From CAZJKE01 sp964546585 (GTDB taxonomy: Bacteria; Planctomycetota; Phycisphaerae; Phycisphaerales; SM1A02): DNA of 22,533 bases. The stretch is from the NCBI GenBank assembly GCA_964546585.1, contig CAZJKE010000032.1, positions 1 through 22,533 on the forward strand, written 5' to 3'. Positions 6,681-13,854 of this stretch are shown one piece after another. The notes beneath the pieces were generated by a model that saw nothing but the letters and a program-made list of their open reading frames with translations, was not told the DNA's origin and ran no database searches. Numbering within the stretch: the first letter of the stretch is position 1; each line of letters begins with the position of its first letter. A program made the position numbers and the translations under genes.

Positions 6681-8003
6681 ATGACTCCTTGGACACCCAC
6701 ATCCTGGACTTCCTGCCCCACCGATCAACAGCCGGCCTATGCGGATATGGGGGCCCTGGACGCCGCAATCGCCGAGTTGGCAGAACTGCCGCCACTGGTT
6801 TCCTCATGGGAAATCGAATCGCTGAAGATGCAACTTGCCGAGGCCGCGGCGGGCACACGATTTCTCTTGCAGGCCGGAGATTGTGCGGAACGATTCGTGG
6901 ATTGCCGTCCCGCCCACATCACTGCGCAGCTCAAGGTGCTTCTGCAGATGTCACTGGTGTTGGTGCATGGCACGCGGAGGCGCGTCATTCGTGTCGGCCG
7001 TCTCGCCGGCCAGTACGCCAAGCCGCGATCTTCCGACTTGGAATCTCGCAGCGGCGCCACGCTTCCTTCCTACCGCGGCGACCTCGTCAACGACATTGCA
7101 TTTGACTCAGTCGCTCGCGAACCGGATCCAAAGCGATTGCTCCGTGGATATGAGCGAGCAGCAATGACGATCAACTTCGTCCGCGCGCTTATTGATGGCG
7201 GCTTTGCGGATCTGCATCACCCCGAGTATTGGGACCTCGGCTTCCTGGAACACTCGCCCCGTGCGGCGGAGTACCAACGCATCGTCGAGTCGATCGCGGA
7301 GAGTCTCCGCTTCATGGAAACGCTCGCCGACGCGCCAGTGGGCAATATCAATCGCGTCGAGTTCTTCACCAGCCACGAGGGGCTGCATCTGCCCTACGAA
7401 CAAGCACAAACGCGGCAAGTCCCCCGCCGCGAGGGGTGGTATGACCTCTCCTGCCATTTCCCCTGGATCGGCGCCCGTACCGGCGATCCAGGCGGCGGAC
7501 ATGTTGAGTTTTTCAGCGGTGTCCGAAATCCTGTTGCGGTCAAGGTCGAGGGCGGTGTCGACATCGAGCCCCTGCTCGACCGGCTCCATCCAGACAATGA
7601 ACCGGGCCGTTTGACGCTGGTACACCGGTTCGGTGCCGAGAGAGTCGCCGATGGATTGCCGCCGCTCATCGAAGTGGTGCAACGCTCGGGCAAGCAGGTG
7701 TTGTTCGTCTGTGACCCCATGCATGGCAACACCAAGCGGACCGACAGCGGTGTGAAGACGCGGAGTTTCAATGACATTCTGGCGGAACTGGATGCGGCCA
7801 TTGACATCCACCAGCGACTCGGTTCGCGACTTGGCGGAGTGCATGTGGAGGTCTGCGGGACAAATGTGACCGAGTGCACGGGTGGGGCGCGGGGTCTGGA
7901 TGAGTCGGGTCTTGGAGAGACCTATGAGTCGTTGGTCGATCCACGGCTCAACTATGAGCAGGCGATCGAACTGGCGATGCTCATATCGCAGAGGATCGGG
8001 TAG
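6681..8003 (+). CDS. 3-deoxy-7-phosphoheptulonate (DAHP) synthase, class II
   Basis: The 440-residue enzyme condenses phosphoenolpyruvate and erythrose 4-phosphate to DAHP, the first step of the shikimate pathway to aromatic amino acids. It matches class II (plant/actinobacterial) DAHP synthases from end to end: WTPTSW at the start, LLQAGDCAERF, GRLAGQYAKPRS with the substrate-binding KPRS, SHEGLHLPYEQAQTR, CHFPWIGART, CDPMHGNT and VHVEVCGTNVTECTGG near the end. The metal and substrate residues in these blocks look intact. The ATG at 6681 is supported by the conserved WTPTSW N-terminus; there is no Shine-Dalgarno site, because the tRNA-Leu gene ends 4 bases earlier. The ketosynthase gene follows after 19 bases. 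Confidence 0.95.
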   Translation: MTPWTPTSWTSCPTDQQPAYADMGALDAAIAELAELPPLVSSWEIESLKMQLAEAAAGTRFLLQAGDCAERFVDCRPAHITAQLKVLLQMSLVLVHGTRRRVIRVGRLAGQYAKPRSSDLESRSGATLPSYRGDLVNDIAFDSVAREPDPKRLLRGYERAAMTINFVRALIDGGFADLHHPEYWDLGFLEHSPRAAEYQRIVESIAESLRFMETLADAPVGNINRVEFFTSHEGLHLPYEQAQTRQVPRREGWYDLSCHFPWIGARTGDPGGGHVEFFSGVRNPVAVKVEGGVDIEPLLDRLHPDNEPGRLTLVHRFGAERVADGLPPLIEVVQRSGKQVLFVCDPMHGNTKRTDSGVKTRSFNDILAELDAAIDIHQRLGSRLGGVHVEVCGTNVTECTGGARGLDESGLGETYESLVDPRLNYEQAIELAMLISQRIG

Positions 8004-8008
8004 GTTCG

Positions 8009-8014
8009 TACACT
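8009..8014 (+). promoter_or_regulatory. Possible -10 hexamer for a leaderless ketosynthase transcript
   Basis: TACACT lies 8 bases before the ATG at 8023. No Shine-Dalgarno site precedes that ATG. No good -35 is visible, so confidence is low. Confidence 0.25.
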
Positions 8015-8022
8015 GTCGCGCG

Positions 8023-9330
8023 ATGTCTGAGCGGGTCCTCATTACTGGTGTTGGCGCGATCTCGGCGTTGGGTGTCGGGATCGAATCGCTATGGCAAGCG
8101 ATGATCGAGGGCCGCAGCGGGCTGCGGCGGATCGAACGGTTCGACCCTTCCGGCTTTGCCTCGCAGGTGGCAGGCGAACTTCCAGACGACGATTTCAAGG
8201 TCAAGAAGATCGTGCCCAAGAGTCACCGCAAGGCTGTGAAGGTCATGTGCCGCGACATCGAGCTGGCGGTTGGTGCAGCGGCGGCGGCGGTCGAAAGCGC
8301 GGGCATCGTGACGGCGGCGACCGACAGCGAAGCGGACCCGACGATCGATCCCGATCGGCTGGGCTGCCAGATCGGTGCAGGGTTGATTTCCGCCGAACTC
8401 AACGAACTCGGTGCGGCACTGGTCACCAGTCAGCGGGAAGACGGGTCGTTTGATCTGCAACACTGGGGCCGCGAAGGAATGGAGAACCTTACGCCGCTCT
8501 GGTTGTTGAAATACCTGCCGAACATGTTGGCCTGTCATGTGACAATCGTGCACGACTGCCGCGGCCCGAGTAATACGATCACCTGCTGCGAAGCCTCTAG
8601 CGGGCTGTCGCTTGCGGAGTCCCGGCGCGTCATTCTGCGTGGCAGCGCGGATGCCTGTTTGTCGGGGGGCGTTGAGGACCGCGTCAACCCCCTTGCCCTT
8701 TTTCGACAGCACTGTGCGGGCCGACTTGCGCCAGGGAGTGTGGCCGAAGGCGCGGTGCAGCCCTTCTCACCAAGTGCAAACGGAACGATCGTAGGCGAGG
8801 GTGGCTGCCTTCTCATGCTGGAATCCGAGTCGTCCACAGCGCGGCGACGTGGCACCGCGTGGTGTTCGGTCGATGGCGTCGGATCCTCGCAATCGTTGGG
8901 CGATTCACCGCTGGACGCGGAGCCGGAAGCCATGGCGGCGGCGATCAACGCCGCGCTGTTGGACGCAGACTGCGCCTCTGAAGAGATCGATGCAATCGTG
9001 CCGCTGGGTTCAGGCATCGCGGCAATCGACAATGCGGAGCGAGCGGCACTGGCGATGGTGTTTGGTGAACGGCTCCCCGAGGTGCCGTGCATGACGACCA
9101 TTCCCTACACGGGCAATTGCCTTGCAGGCAACGGTGGCCTGGCCATTGCGGTCGCCGCCGCAGCGCTGCGGCATCAACAGTTACCGGCGCGGCTCGGTCA
9201 CGACGAAACGCCGGGTATCGATGCCTCGGCGTGCCAGAGGCGGGCTGCCACGCTGCGACGTGTGCTTGTCACGACGCCGAGTGAAGGGGGCCAGTGCGTG
9301 GCCATAGTCCTGGGAGCGATTGCGGCATGA
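8023..9330 (+). CDS. Degenerate beta-ketoacyl synthase (chain-length-factor-like, catalytic residues lost)
   Basis: The 435-residue protein has a KAS thiolase fold: LITGVGAISALGVGIESLW at the N-terminus, GCQIGAGLISAELNELGAAL in the middle, and IVGEGGCLLMLES. Aligned without gaps to the ketosynthase encoded next (anchors GP and RGxAD on either side), the active-site cysteine position is Glu190 (CCEASSG against TACAAST). The first catalytic histidine (HGTGT) is replaced in LGSGI, near 328-332. The second (MGHL) is replaced by asparagine in TGNCL, near 363-367. It should therefore not condense acyl chains itself. Loss of the nucleophile with the fold retained recalls KS-beta/chain-length factors, which dimerise with an active ketosynthase. 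ATG 8023 begins the usual N-terminus but lacks a Shine-Dalgarno site. The stop overlaps the next start as ATGA. Confidence 0.85.
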   Translation: MSERVLITGVGAISALGVGIESLWQAMIEGRSGLRRIERFDPSGFASQVAGELPDDDFKVKKIVPKSHRKAVKVMCRDIELAVGAAAAAVESAGIVTAATDSEADPTIDPDRLGCQIGAGLISAELNELGAALVTSQREDGSFDLQHWGREGMENLTPLWLLKYLPNMLACHVTIVHDCRGPSNTITCCEASSGLSLAESRRVILRGSADACLSGGVEDRVNPLALFRQHCAGRLAPGSVAEGAVQPFSPSANGTIVGEGGCLLMLESESSTARRRGTAWCSVDGVGSSQSLGDSPLDAEPEAMAAAINAALLDADCASEEIDAIVPLGSGIAAIDNAERAALAMVFGERLPEVPCMTTIPYTGNCLAGNGGLAIAVAAAALRHQQLPARLGHDETPGIDASACQRRAATLRRVLVTTPSEGGQCVAIVLGAIAA

Positions 9331-10643
9331 GCGATCCTCGCATTGTCATTACGGGCATGGGTTGGGTCACGCCGCTGGGGCACGATCTGACCACGGTGTG
9401 GTCCGCGCTCACCAGCGGCACATCCGGGATTGCGCCAATCGAGCGGTTCGACGCGTCCTGTTTTCCAACGACCTTTGCCGGTGAGGTGCGGGAGTACGAC
9501 TGGACGGCCTTTGTCGATGACGCCACCGTACACCACAGTCCGGCCCTCAATTCCCAGTTTGCCCTCGGAGCGGCGCGGCAGGCGTGGGAGCAATCCGGGC
9601 TCGGACGCTTTGGTGGGCTCAATCGGAACCGCGCCGGGTTGTATCTCGGGGCTGGCGAAGGCGTGCTTGATTTCGATGCACACTCATGGATCGACACGAA
9701 CGCCTGGGCGCGTGATGACTTGGAGGTCGATCCCGTGCAGTGGGCCAAGTACGCCAGGGAGCGTCTGGATGAGTGGGGTGAAGTCGAGCAGGAACCAAAC
9801 ATGTCGCTCTGGCATCTCGCCCGTGAATATGGGCTGCGCGGTCCGGCATTCAACTGCCTCACGGCCTGCGCAGCGAGTACGCAGGCCATCGGCGAAGCGT
9901 GCAGCGTGCTGCGCCGCGGGCAGGCCGATGTCATGCTTGGCGGCGGGACGCACACAATGCTGCATGTGCTGGGCGTGACGGGGTTCAACAGATTGACCGC
10001 CCTCTCGACATTTGATGGCGACCCGACGCAGGCTTCGCGTCCGTTCAGCCGCGACCGTGGCGGGTTTGTCATGGGCGAGGGGTCGGGAATGTTGGTGCTG
10101 GAGACGCTGGACCATGCGGAGGCCCGAGGCGCGGATGTGCTGGCGGAGATTACCGGGTTCGGATCGACCGCAGACGCCTACCGCATTACGGACATTCACC
10201 CGGAAGGCCGCGGGCCGGCGAAGGCGATGGAATCTGCGCTCACGCAGGCGGGCATCGATCCCCGGCAGAGGCGAGATGATGGCCACCCGCAGGTGCAGTA
10301 CATCTCTGCGCACGGCACCGGCACGCAGGAGAACGACGCAATCGAAACGAAGGCGATCAAGCGGGTCTTTGGCGACCTCGCCCCGGAGGTTCCCATCAGT
10401 TCAATCAAGGCGATGATGGGTCATCTCATCGCCGCAGCCGGTTCGGTCGAACTCATCACCTGCGTGATGGCGATTGCGACAGGTATGTTGCCACCGACCA
10501 TCAATCTCCAACACCCGGACCCGGACCTCGACCTCGACTACATCCCAAACGAGGCAAGGAAGGCGGATGTCCACACCTGTCTCAGCAACTCCTTCGGCTT
10601 CGGCGGCCAGAACAACACGCTGGTGGTGCAGCGGTTCGGTTGA
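9327..10643 (+). CDS. Beta-ketoacyl-[ACP] synthase, KAS II (FabF) type
   Basis: This 438-residue condensing enzyme would elongate acyl-ACP with malonyl-ACP. All catalytic residues are present: Cys181 in LTACAAST, His329 in SAHGTGT followed by ND, Lys361 and His366 in SIKAMMGHL. The C-terminal NSFGFGGQNNTLVV glycine-rich segment is intact. Relative to a standard FabF it seems to carry extra residues before the active-site cysteine (about 112-168, WIDTNAWARDDLEVDPVQWA and on), near the dimer and substrate tunnel region. Start ATG 9327 overlaps the stop of the degenerate synthase as ATGA and has GGGAGCG 8 bases upstream, so the two are probably made in equal amounts and may pair. Whether it serves general fatty acid synthesis or a dedicated polyketide or lipid pathway cannot be told; no acyl carrier protein gene is nearby. 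Confidence 0.93.
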   Translation: MSDPRIVITGMGWVTPLGHDLTTVWSALTSGTSGIAPIERFDASCFPTTFAGEVREYDWTAFVDDATVHHSPALNSQFALGAARQAWEQSGLGRFGGLNRNRAGLYLGAGEGVLDFDAHSWIDTNAWARDDLEVDPVQWAKYARERLDEWGEVEQEPNMSLWHLAREYGLRGPAFNCLTACAASTQAIGEACSVLRRGQADVMLGGGTHTMLHVLGVTGFNRLTALSTFDGDPTQASRPFSRDRGGFVMGEGSGMLVLETLDHAEARGADVLAEITGFGSTADAYRITDIHPEGRGPAKAMESALTQAGIDPRQRRDDGHPQVQYISAHGTGTQENDAIETKAIKRVFGDLAPEVPISSIKAMMGHLIAAAGSVELITCVMAIATGMLPPTINLQHPDPDLDLDYIPNEARKADVHTCLSNSFGFGGQNNTLVVQRFG

Positions 10644-11303
10644 TCAGTTCCGGCGGCGGCGGACGGTCAAGGCGGCGAGACCGAGCAGGGCCAGCGCGCC
10701 CGGGGCGGGAATACCAAGTTGGACATCGAGTGAGGTCCACGAATCGCCTGCGGCATCTGCCCCCTGCAGATTGATAACACCATCAACGGATCTGAGATCG
10801 ACGCCGATGGTTGTCAACTGGGCGATGAGTACCCGAAGTTCCGATCCGGCAAATGCCTGGGGGCTGCCGGGCATCGACCACCATGCTCCATTATCCGTGA
10901 AAATGTCGCCGCCCCAGTCTTCGAAAGGAGTCCAGTCGATGCCGACAGCCGCCATGGTGTTGTCGACCATGTCCTCTCTGCCGATCGTGACCCAACTGTC
11001 GAATTCGAGACTCGGAAACGACGAGAAGAGTGCTGGGTTGATATCAGAACCCATGGGACCACCGAGCGGGTGCTGGTAGAAACCCTGCGTTTCCCCGGCG
11101 TTGATAGTCAGAGCGTGCGAGGTATCGCCGAAGACCGAGTTCAGTTGGTCGCCAGCGTCATCGAATGTGGCATAGATACGCCAAGTTGCGTTTCCCGGGA
11201 TCGAGTCTGTCATTTCATAGTCCAGGCCAACATAGTCAGCCGGCGCAGTTGTTACGCATGCGCCAAGGATGCCTGCAATAGACAGCGTTACCACGCGGTC
11301 CAT
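10644..11303 (-). CDS. Secreted protein with PEP-CTERM-like sorting tail (copy A)
   Basis: The 219-residue protein has a signal peptide (MDRVVTLSIAGILGACVTTAPA) and a C-terminal sorting signal made of PAPG, a hydrophobic stretch (ALALLGLAALTV) and RRRRN. Such tails are recognised by exosortase-type enzymes, which cleave and attach or release the protein at the envelope; no exosortase gene is in this window. The body (DYVGLDYEM, FPSLEFDSWVTIG, ELRVLIAQLTT) is shared with the adjacent copy B and has no function I recognise. The start at ATG 11303 is fixed by AGGAGGAG a few bases upstream; an in-frame start at 11327 would include this site. The stop codon directly abuts the stop of the convergent fabF-type gene, with no spacer. 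Confidence 0.85.
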   Translation of the reverse strand: MDRVVTLSIAGILGACVTTAPADYVGLDYEMTDSIPGNATWRIYATFDDAGDQLNSVFGDTSHALTINAGETQGFYQHPLGGPMGSDINPALFSSFPSLEFDSWVTIGREDMVDNTMAAVGIDWTPFEDWGGDIFTDNGAWWSMPGSPQAFAGSELRVLIAQLTTIGVDLRSVDGVINLQGADAAGDSWTSLDVQLGIPAPGALALLGLAALTVRRRRN

Positions 11304-11307
11304 GGTT

Positions 11308-11315
11308 CTCCTCCT
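11308..11315 (-). promoter_or_regulatory. Strong Shine-Dalgarno site of copy A
   Basis: On the minus strand this reads AGGAGGAG, ending 4 bases before the ATG at 11303. It rules out the longer start at 11327. Confidence 0.7.
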
Positions 11316-11331
11316 CTCCTTGATCATACTA

Positions 11332-11991
11332 CTACGATCGGCGGCGGCGGCGGGTGGTCAAGGCGGCGAGACCGAGCAGGGCCACCGCGCCTGGGGCGGG
11401 AATCAAACCGCCAATCTGAACATCGGTGGCAACCCAGGTATCGCCGGCGGCCGTTGTGCCCTGCATGCTGATCGTGCCTGAAACGATGCCGTCATTGCCC
11501 ATGCTGGTGAACTGGCCTATGAGCACGCGGAGTTCCGCGCCAGCCAGAACCTGTGCATCGTCTGGAGTGGCGAACCATGCGCCATCGCTCGTTTCGATCG
11601 CGCCGCCGGCCTCGAAGTTGGTCCAGTCGATGCCGATGTTGAGCATCGCATTGTCGACCTGATCTTCGAGACCAATCGTGACCCAACTGTCGTATTCGAG
11701 GCTCGGAAAGACGGGAAAGAGGGCGGGGTTGATGTCGGTGCTCACCGGACCGCCGAACGGGTTCTGGTAGAAACTCGTCGTCGACTCAATGGACAGCGGA
11801 TGAGCGCCATCGCCGTACACGGCGTTGAGTTGGTCGTTCTGATTATCGAAATCCGCATAGACGCGGGTGGTGACGCTGTCCGGGACATTGTCAAAGGTCG
11901 TCTCGTAGGAAAGTCCGGTGTAGTCCGCTGCCGCGGTACCTCCGATAATGCTGAGGCTGGCAACAGTAATCCGGTGCAGGGTGGTCTTCAT
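11332..11991 (-). CDS. Secreted protein with PEP-CTERM-like sorting tail (copy B)
   Basis: The 219-residue protein is a paralogue of copy A; by eye roughly half the residues are identical over the whole length, including GGPVSTDINPALF, FPSLEYDSWVTIG, NIGIDWTNFE and ELRVLIGQFTSM. It has a signal peptide (MKTTLHRITVASLSIIGGTAAA) and the same C-terminal tail (PAPGAVALLGLAALTT then RRRRRS). AAGGAG 8 bases before the ATG at 11991 supports the start. It is upstream of copy A by 28 bases in the same direction, so both are probably in one operon. The function is unknown; the pair looks like a tandem duplication of an envelope or extracellular protein. Confidence 0.85.
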   Translation of the reverse strand: MKTTLHRITVASLSIIGGTAAADYTGLSYETTFDNVPDSVTTRVYADFDNQNDQLNAVYGDGAHPLSIESTTSFYQNPFGGPVSTDINPALFPVFPSLEYDSWVTIGLEDQVDNAMLNIGIDWTNFEAGGAIETSDGAWFATPDDAQVLAGAELRVLIGQFTSMGNDGIVSGTISMQGTTAAGDTWVATDVQIGGLIPAPGAVALLGLAALTTRRRRRS

Positions 11992-12117
11992 GTCATCTTC
12001 TCCTTGGAATCGGGGATGTAGATATCGGCGCGACTGCCACGCGGCATCACGCTCGTCTCAAATTTCCTCAAAAATGCCCATGTTGCCTGCCAGGGGCCAT
12101 CGGCCTCTCTATGCCGG

Positions 12118-13275
12118 CTAGCCGCAGGATCCCCAGACAGAGATGAGATCCAGCAGGTCCAGGATGTTGACCGAGCCGTCCTGATTCAGGTCGGACCCGG
12201 GGTTTTCGCAATCATCGGTCTTCTCGCAGTGCCAGTCGCTCATCATGATCAGAAGGTCGTTGACACCAACAGTGCCGTCGCTGTTGAGGTCCGCGGGGCA
12301 GGCATTATCCGGTGGGCACTCGTCGTAGAATTCGTTTCCGAGACCGGAATTGCAGGACTTCAGGTGTTCCGGAAAGTTCGCACAGAACAGCGAGTCGAGA
12401 ACATCAACCTCGCCACCAGTGCAGTGTATACCGCCACCTTCAAGATCCGCGACATTGTTTTCGAATGTACCGGAGGTGACCTCACCTTGGCTGTGCGCAG
12501 CGGCCATGCCAGCGCCAACTCGCGCGAGATTACCCGTGAAGCGGCACTGGTCGAATGCGAACCGATCATCGTTGTTCATGACCCGAACGCCACCGCCGAT
12601 GTCGGCGGAGTTAACGGTGAACTCGCAATCGCTCATGATCACGGGACTCCCGGGGTACAGGCGAAGCCCGCCGCCCGAACTGACTGCGCTGTTCTGATCA
12701 AACAGGCATTCGAGCAGCTCCGGTGTTGAGTTCTTGACGGCCATGCCGCCGCCATTGTTTGCCGAGTTTCGCTCAAATGTGCAGGACTGAAAGGTAGGGT
12801 TTCCGCCGTCGATGCAGTAGGCGCCGCCGCCCCACTGCGATGCGATGTTGTCTTGAAACACGCAGAAACGAATGACTGGACTTGACCCTTCGCAGACGAT
12901 GCCGCCGCCCTTGTCATTTGAGCCATTGCGGATCGTGAAACCTTCGATCAGTGTCTTGCCACTCTCACCGCTCTCGCAGAGGATGCCGCATCGGGCCCCC
13001 TCGCCGTCAATGATGGTGGCCTCTGCGCCGTCCGCCCCGCGAAGTGTGATTGACTTGCCGCCGAGATCAACAACCGCCGCCCCGCTGCCGGTATAGGTCC
13101 CGCTGCTCACGACGACTTCATCACCGTCTTCCGCCTGATCAATGGCATCCTGAATAACGGCGTAGTCGCAACCCTCCGGGCAGACATCAACTGTGTCCCC
13201 GAGGGCCACTGGCCCGATGGCCAACGTGGCGATCACCACGGCGGCCGGCCTACGCAACTGGCACAAACCCTTCAT
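12118..13275 (-). CDS. Secreted right-handed beta-helix protein with C-terminal dockerin-like repeats
   Basis: The 385-residue protein starts with a signal peptide (about 1-26, ending GPVALG). Residues 35-310 form a parallel beta-helix of the pectate-lyase/Pmp (polymorphic outer membrane protein) style. About ten repeats carry GGG and N-S/F patterns, such as NGSNDKGGGIVCEGSSPVI, NNGGGMAVKNSTPELLECLF and VSSGGGLRLYPGSPVIMSDC. Residues 326-385 hold two calcium-binding dockerin-like repeats, DLNSDGTVGVNDLLIMMSDW and DLNQDGSVNILDLLDLISVW, ending GSCG. It is rich in cysteine, which suggests disulphide bonds outside the cytoplasm. The enzyme or adhesion function cannot be decided; no catalytic site is evident. 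GAGGAG lies about 10 bases before the ATG. The gene is transcribed alone. Confidence 0.88.
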   Translation of the reverse strand: MKGLCQLRRPAAVVIATLAIGPVALGDTVDVCPEGCDYAVIQDAIDQAEDGDEVVVSSGTYTGSGAAVVDLGGKSITLRGADGAEATIIDGEGARCGILCESGESGKTLIEGFTIRNGSNDKGGGIVCEGSSPVIRFCVFQDNIASQWGGGAYCIDGGNPTFQSCTFERNSANNGGGMAVKNSTPELLECLFDQNSAVSSGGGLRLYPGSPVIMSDCEFTVNSADIGGGVRVMNNDDRFAFDQCRFTGNLARVGAGMAAAHSQGEVTSGTFENNVADLEGGGIHCTGGEVDVLDSLFCANFPEHLKSCNSGLGNEFYDECPPDNACPADLNSDGTVGVNDLLIMMSDWHCEKTDDCENPGSDLNQDGSVNILDLLDLISVWGSCG

Positions 13276-13322
13276 CTCGATCTCTCTCCTCGCTCATTGC
13301 CGTCCATGGCGGGGTCTGGTCG

Positions 13323-13331
13323 ACTATAGCA
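13323..13331 (-). promoter_or_regulatory. Possible extended -10 promoter of the beta-helix gene
   Basis: On the minus strand this reads TGCTATAGT, matching the extended -10 pattern TGnTATAAT with one mismatch. It lies about 48 bases before the ATG at 13275, leaving a leader of about 40 bases with the Shine-Dalgarno site. No -35 match was seen, as is common for extended -10 promoters. Confidence 0.4.
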
Positions 13332-13403
13332 GAGCAAACACCTATCCCCCAGCAGTTTCCACCGAATTGAGCCCGCCGACGGCCCCTTCCCGTCCGATAA
13401 CAC

Positions 13404-13448
13404 AACGGTGTCCGGGACCGGTCCCAAGGACCGGTCCCGGACACCGTT
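13404..13448. repeat. Perfect 21-bp inverted repeat (REP-like or terminator hairpin)
   Basis: CGGTGTCCGGGACCGGTCC (13406-13424) is followed by CAA and its exact complement (13428-13446). Two further A-T pairs extend the stem to 13404-13448. It lies 6 bases past the iscA stop, so it may end or protect that transcript. The run of U after the hairpin is short, so a REP-type element is at least as likely. Confidence 0.7.
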
Positions 13449-13454
13449 TGGGGA

Positions 13455-13814
13455 TTACGCGGAGAAACTGCTGCCGCAACCACAGGTCGTCGTGGCATTG
13501 GGATTGTCGAAGACGAACCCACGGCCCATGACCTCGTCCTTGAAGTCGATCGTGGTGCCGTTGAGGTACAGATAGGACTTCGGGTCGCAAATCACCCTCA
13601 GAGTGAACGTTTCGCCTTCGGAGAGTTCATGATCCGACGACCATGCCTCATCCGAGTCCTTCCGGGATTCGGTGATGTCCAGAATGTAGTTGAAGCCGGA
13701 GCAGCCGCCCCCCTTCACACCAACCCGCAAGGACACAACATCATTGTCGAGTTCCTGCTGCTTGATGATCTGGCTGATTTCCCGAGCGGCGGTATCGGTC
13801 ACGGTAACGGGCAT
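13455..13814 (-). CDS. A-type Fe-S cluster carrier (HesB/IscA/ErpA family)
   Basis: This 119-residue cytoplasmic protein would accept Fe-S clusters from the scaffold and deliver them to target enzymes. The three invariant cysteines are present: Cys38 in GGGCSGFNY, and Cys111 and Cys113 in TTTCGCGSSF at the C-terminus. The segment DPKSYLYLNGTTIDF is also typical of the family. The start is ATG 13814, with AAGGAG 7 bases upstream; the longer in-frame start at 13934 would run into panC. The closest functional type is uncertain (ErpA, IscA or SufA). It is divergent from panC, 40 bases apart, and the two share a promoter region. No other isc or suf gene is in the window. Confidence 0.93.
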   Translation of the reverse strand: MPVTVTDTAAREISQIIKQQELDNDVVSLRVGVKGGGCSGFNYILDITESRKDSDEAWSSDHELSEGETFTLRVICDPKSYLYLNGTTIDFKDEVMGRGFVFDNPNATTTCGCGSSFSA

Positions 13815-13821
13815 GAGCGTA

Positions 13822-13827
13822 CTCCTT
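13822..13827 (-). promoter_or_regulatory. Shine-Dalgarno site of the Fe-S carrier gene
   Basis: On the minus strand this reads AAGGAG, 7 bases before the ATG at 13814. It decides the short start. Confidence 0.7.
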
Positions 13828-13839
13828 GAGTAACACCCC

Positions 13840-13847
13840 AGTATAGT
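13840..13847. promoter_or_regulatory. panC: Overlapping divergent -10 elements between iscA-type gene and panC
   Basis: The 8-base block AGTATAGT contains TATAGT on the plus strand (13842-13847) and TATACT on the minus strand (13845-13840). The plus element is 7 bases before the panC GTG, which would start the mRNA at or next to the start codon. The minus element would give a leader of about 19 bases containing the iscA-type Shine-Dalgarno site. A weak -35 (CGTACA, 17-base spacer) is present for the minus direction only. Confidence 0.45.
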
Positions 13848-13854
13848 CCGTTCG

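Noticed and set aside
8023..9330. Treating the degenerate ketosynthase as a pseudogene
   Set aside because: The frame is intact over its full length, the fold motifs are kept and it is coupled to an active partner, so loss of catalysis looks functional.
12060..12110. Rho-independent terminator after the beta-helix gene (minus-strand GCCC...GGGCATTTTT)
   Set aside because: The stem is 4 bp with a 14-base loop; the T-run alone is not enough.
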